Origin: Dryas octopetala
Taxonomy: Eukaryota > Streptophyta > Magnoliopsida > Rosales > Rosaceae
Assembly (NCBI GenBank): GCA_963921425.1
Contig: OY992836.1
Location: 17,315,614-17,379,613 of the forward strand
Direction: 5' to 3'
DNA: 64,000 bases
The notes under the pieces are model-generated. The model worked only from the letters and a program-made list of their open reading frames with translations, was not told the origin of the DNA and searched no databases. Shown here piece by piece: positions 60,259-64,000 of this stretch (position 1 is its first letter; the number at the start of each line of letters is the position of its first letter). The position numbers and the translations under genes were made by a program.

Positions 60259-62662
60259 CTAGCTAGCTGAGTTGAACTTGTGTTGAGGCAGGAGGTGATA
60301 TTTTATACCAAGGTCTTCCAACATTTTCTCCAGCTCTAAAACTAATTCTGATCTGGAGCTGATCTTGTCTCCATAGTAGTGAAAGTTTATAGCATGTCTA
60401 ACATAAAGACCCATTATTTTTTTCTTGTCCACATCATCAATATCTTTAACCACCACTCTTTGGCCAGCTGAACGCCAGTACTCAGGCTTGCTCTCCAAGT
60501 ACCTGAAGAATTAAGTTTACTATTTAATTTTTTCAATAAAACCAATCTCCAAGTATATATTTACATGCAGAAATTAATAATTGAGAAGCATATATATATA
60601 TATATATATAGGAAGATGGACTCAACATACTCCTTTATTTTCTCCTCCAGAACCTCAATAGTATCAGCCGACGTAAAGACATCAACACAAAATTCAACAG
60701 ATTCACGCATCTCTGGGCATCTAGAATAGTTGCTGATGCGTTTACAAGCCAGTAGTGAATTTGGATAAGATATTTTCTCGTTGTCATATCTTAAGAAGAT
60801 TGTTGTCAATAAGTTCACCTTTTCAACAATCATCTGCATATATGCGAGGTTTAATTCAATGAGACAATTAATTAGTAAGGTTGCTTAAATAATTAGTAGC
60901 AGAAAATTAAATGAATTTTAAGATTATGGAGTTACCTGATGATCTGATCCCTCAACAACGCAACGGTCTCCTACATCAAATGGGTGCATCACAAAGACAA
61001 ATATGATGCCTTCAACCACAGTTTTAGCAGTACTACCAAACATAAACCCATACAGTACAAGTTGAGATGATAAAGCGACTAGTATATGGGTTGTCAGAAA
61101 TCCCATCAAAAGTAACCACACGATAAGGATCACAGGAAGCAAAATCCATGACACAAACGTATTCAACTCCTCTATGGCTGCTTTAGTATCATTTAAAGTT
61201 TGTACCAGTGATTTTCGTTCAAGGTAAATATTCACCTGCAAATTAACAAGATCGATCAATTTTAAGAGTCATAAACTGAAACCTCTTTGGCCTGGGATTG
61301 TATGTCAATTTTACATATAATAAATTAGTATAAAATTAAAACAAGCTACCAGCCAGTTCCTGAAAGATTTTCTCTTGATCTTTCTACTTTCTGCTTCTCC
61401 AAACAGAGCAAGTACCATGTCCACCTCCTCATTCATAAAGCCTAAGAGGTCATGTTCCTCAATATAGCTAGTCCATTCAACAAAATCAAATTAGTGAAAT
61501 AGTGAGACATGGAGATCGAGTTATAGATAAATGTAAATCATTAAAAATTTGGAAAAGAAAGAAATTCTCACTCGCTACCAGGCATGGCTACATGCAAGAA
61601 AATATCATTAGCCACATCCCATGCTTCCCACTCACTAGTAATCTCCTTATCTTTGTCCCCATCATCTATGATAGACAACTCAGAACCCCTTACAGCATTC
61701 GTCAACAGTTGTATTGTCCTAACTGAAATCTCTTGCTTCCTTTTTTCAAGCACTTGTGCTTTGGCCCCTTCCTTGTTCTCGTTTTTGCCTTTCTTCCCCA
61801 CTATTCCTAGCCTCTTCATCAATGGAGGCCCTGAAAGGGTCCGGAGAACATTCTGACAAAAGACTGCATCTTGAATCCGATCGAAGAATCTCGTGAACTG
61901 GAAAGAAAAGGCTAATAATTTCAGCAACAAATTCTTCACCACCCATATGGCTGCTCCAATTAAACAAGAACCCAGAGACCTTGTAACATAACTTAGAATC
62001 TTAGAGGTTTTCCTTGACCTCTTAACCCCAGGGTCAAACAACAAAGCCCATGCCAGAAGAATCAAACCGAACCAAATTAAAACATGCACACTTGCGTTTA
62101 TCCCATAAACAAAATACTGAACCTTCTGCTTATGCTTCAACTTGTTTTCAATCACCAAAACCAGAACATCAATAAGCCTTTTTGTGACCTCTTTACCACA
62201 CAAGGCAACCAACGCCAGAACGCACCACTTCCATGGTTCCAATCCCCAAAACAACCTATCTTCCAACTTATCAACAGTGAAGGAAGCAATTAAAAACCCA
62301 ACAATACACACAAATGCAACAAACTTTATAATCAAGACCAACTTCGTCCATTTCTTACAGGACTTTTCACTGGGTGTTCCAACCGACCTTGGGGTGTCTG
62401 TGGCTTTCATTTTAGGTGGTGAATTGGCAGTTGACTTCAACTGGGTATTTTCTTCAGCCAACTTCACTTCACCATCACCATCACCATCACCATCACCATC
62501 GCCCTGTGGACATTGGGACATTGGGACATGGCTCAGACTCTCCGTTAGCTCAGAGACTCTGCTTTCCTCGTTCGAACTCATATGTTCTTTGTCGGTGCCC
62601 GAAATCTGCAAAACGACTTCGTTTGTTCCTTTCTTCTCCTTCACTCCTTTTCCACCTTCCAT
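60259..62662 (-). CDS. MSL10-like: Mechanosensitive channel MSL10-like, gene C
   Basis: Five exons: 62662-61572, 61467-61350, 61235-60936, 60833-60631 and 60502-60259 (651 residues). It is shorter than A and B, mainly in the N-terminus. The same six membrane segments (FVAFVCIVGFLIASFTV, VLIWFGLILLAWALLF, PVILIVWLLLMGFLTTH and others) and core MHPFDVGDRCVVEG are present, with two extra residues (SDHQ in place of VQ) at the exon 3 end. The soluble N-terminus carries a Gly-Asp run, QGDGDGDGDGDGEV, encoded by a CATCAC-type microsatellite, which replaces a Ser/Pro-rich stretch in A and B. The start was chosen at MEGGKGVKEKKG, which aligns with A and B; an in-frame ATG 36 bp upstream is possible. 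Confidence 0.92.
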
Positions 62663-62968
62663 GCTCACTTTCCTCTGCCACTGTTGCACGAGATTCACGA
62701 TTCAGATCGATATGCGTTTAAACAGTGACTAGCTAAATTCCCTTTAAAAGCAAGTGCATGAAACTAAGCAGCTAAATTCACAAGAAAAAAGATGTAATAT
62801 TGTTGGTTATCTCCATACTCTGATACTGATACTGCTTCTGCTTCTTCTTAATAAGGAACTCCATGAACCCAAGGTTGACGCAGAACTGTTATATTTAATG
62901 TCACTTCAATATTTTTGGGTTCAGGGTTTAAAGTCACTTTCTATTTTGGGTTAAATTAGGCTGTATTC
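62663..62968. other. MSL gene C upstream region
   Basis: Presumed promoter, with no recognised gene. It does not share the duplicated promoter blocks seen for A and B. Confidence 0.4.
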
Positions 62969-63320
62969 TGTGAGAGCACGTGGAGTGTTATCCCGTATTA
63001 AAAAAGTATAATCTTGCATAATAGTTTATAAGCGTTTGAGCTATTTTTTTCATTGCTAATTAGTTTTGGGATAAATGCTTAGATGTTTAGATTCTTTCAT
63101 GGTATTATAGCAGGTTCGTCCACGTGTGTTAGGCCGAGTGGACACACGTGCTCTATATCACCCAATATGAGTTGTCCACATGTTTAGCTTAAGTGATGCC
63201 ACACGTGCGGGGCATGTGAGAATGTGAAGTGTTATCCTATATTGGAAAAGTATAACCTTGCATAGTGGCTTATAAGGCCTATTGCTAATTGATTTTGGGA
63301 TGGATGCCTAAATTTCTTCA
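62969..63320 (+). mobile_element. TRIM-like miniature LTR element
   Basis: Two similar terminal repeats of about 131 and 106 bp (62969-63099 and 63215-63320) share GTGTTATCC, AAAAGTATAA and CTTGCATA, and surround about 115 bp of noncoding DNA. Directly after the first repeat, TGGTATTATAGCAGG resembles the methionine-tRNA primer-binding site of LTR elements; a G-rich tract precedes the second. The size and lack of genes fit a terminal-repeat retrotransposon in miniature. The repeats have diverged, so it is old. No clear target duplication was seen. Confidence 0.7.
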
Positions 63321-64000
63321 TTTGCAAACTGTTATATTTAAAATAAAATAAAAATTATTTATCCTCATGTTGTAGTAATGTGGCATATGGATCTTGAAGA
63401 GAGCGAGAGAAGAGTGAGAACCGATGAGAGAGGGGATGTCATGTGGTATCACATAAAAAGATAGGTAAGTTTTTCTCTTAAAATTTTAAAGTCACTTTAA
63501 TATTTTTGTTTGTTAAATTTATTATTTATTATTTGTTTTTTATGAATTATTGATCTTATATTTCAAAGATTTTTAAGTGTTCAATAATAGTTTTAATAAA
63601 TGAATGAACAAAAATATTAACACGTCTTTAAATTGCAATAATAAATTTAAAAGGAATATTATTATTTTTGGAGGATGCTATTCATTTTTTTCAATTCACA
63701 TTTTTTACTGACTTTTTTATTTATTATTCTCATTTCACAGTGTAAATTCATAATTGGAATCGTTTATTTTTTTTAGATCTAACTATGAAGATCATATCTG
63801 CAAAAAATCAACCAAATCGAAAATCGTTTGGTTATGAAACTGTGATCAAATAAATAAACAGTTTTGATAACAATTTGATTTATCGTTAGTTTATTTGTAA
63901 TGATTACGTAATCAAATGATTTCTGATTTAGTTAATTGTTTGTAGAGATGATCTTCAAAAAATTATCTAAAAGATGAACGGTTATGGTTATAAAAATATA
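63321..64000. other. AT-rich end of window
   Basis: No gene, RNA or clear repeat recognised. Confidence 0.5.

Noticed and set aside
62142-62732. 196-codon plus-strand frame with His runs
   Set aside because: Antisense to MSL gene C exon 1; the His run is the complement of the Gly-Asp microsatellite.

Overview
This is nuclear DNA from a eudicot plant. The genes carry many short GT-AG introns in AT-rich DNA, and the recognisable proteins are plant-specific: an ELF4-like clock protein, a nuclear-encoded PsbX with a bipartite transit peptide, MSL10-type mechanosensitive channels, and a PGG-domain ankyrin protein. A woody rosid, perhaps Rosaceae, is my guess; the sequence alone does not settle the family.

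Layout. (1) Positions 1-7406 and 13731-21168 are two direct copies of one block. Each holds an ankyrin-repeat/PGG membrane protein gene, a small lysine-rich ORF, and an F-box gene on the opposite strand, and each ends inside an acyl-CoA-binding protein (ACBP) gene. The first 5 kb is almost base-identical between copies and the last 600 bp less so. Only the right-hand ACBP gene (21013-21721) is complete; the left one keeps its last exon only. The 7.4-13.5 kb spacer holds further decayed ACBP-like remnants, a LINE-like insertion and a 194-bp tandem repeat. (2) Positions 22-29 kb are transposon-rich and gene-poor: a Mutator-like element with a perfect 9-bp target duplication and several MITEs. 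(3) Positions 29.5-47.3 kb are the conserved gene core: ELF4-like (+), ribosomal protein S3 (+) with three intronic units that look like H/ACA snoRNAs, a broken thermospermine-synthase-like gene (+), RPA70 (+) and psbX (-). (4) Positions 48.6-62.7 kb hold three tandem MSL10-like channel genes on the minus strand, all with the same five-exon structure. The spacers between them contain two PIF/Harbinger MITEs sharing a TTA, a solo LTR, an orphan exon and duplicated intergenic DNA. A TRIM-like element sits upstream of the third gene.

The genes do not form one pathway. What links the window is how it has evolved: repeated local tandem duplication (ankyrin/F-box/ACBP block, MSL array, intronic repeats) followed by decay and transposon insertion. 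The best leads are the intronic snoRNA-like triplet, the switched in-frame splice acceptor in the middle MSL gene, and the identity gradient in the 7.4-kb duplication.

All gene models come from reading frames, splice signals and remembered family sequences. No search or transcript data were available.
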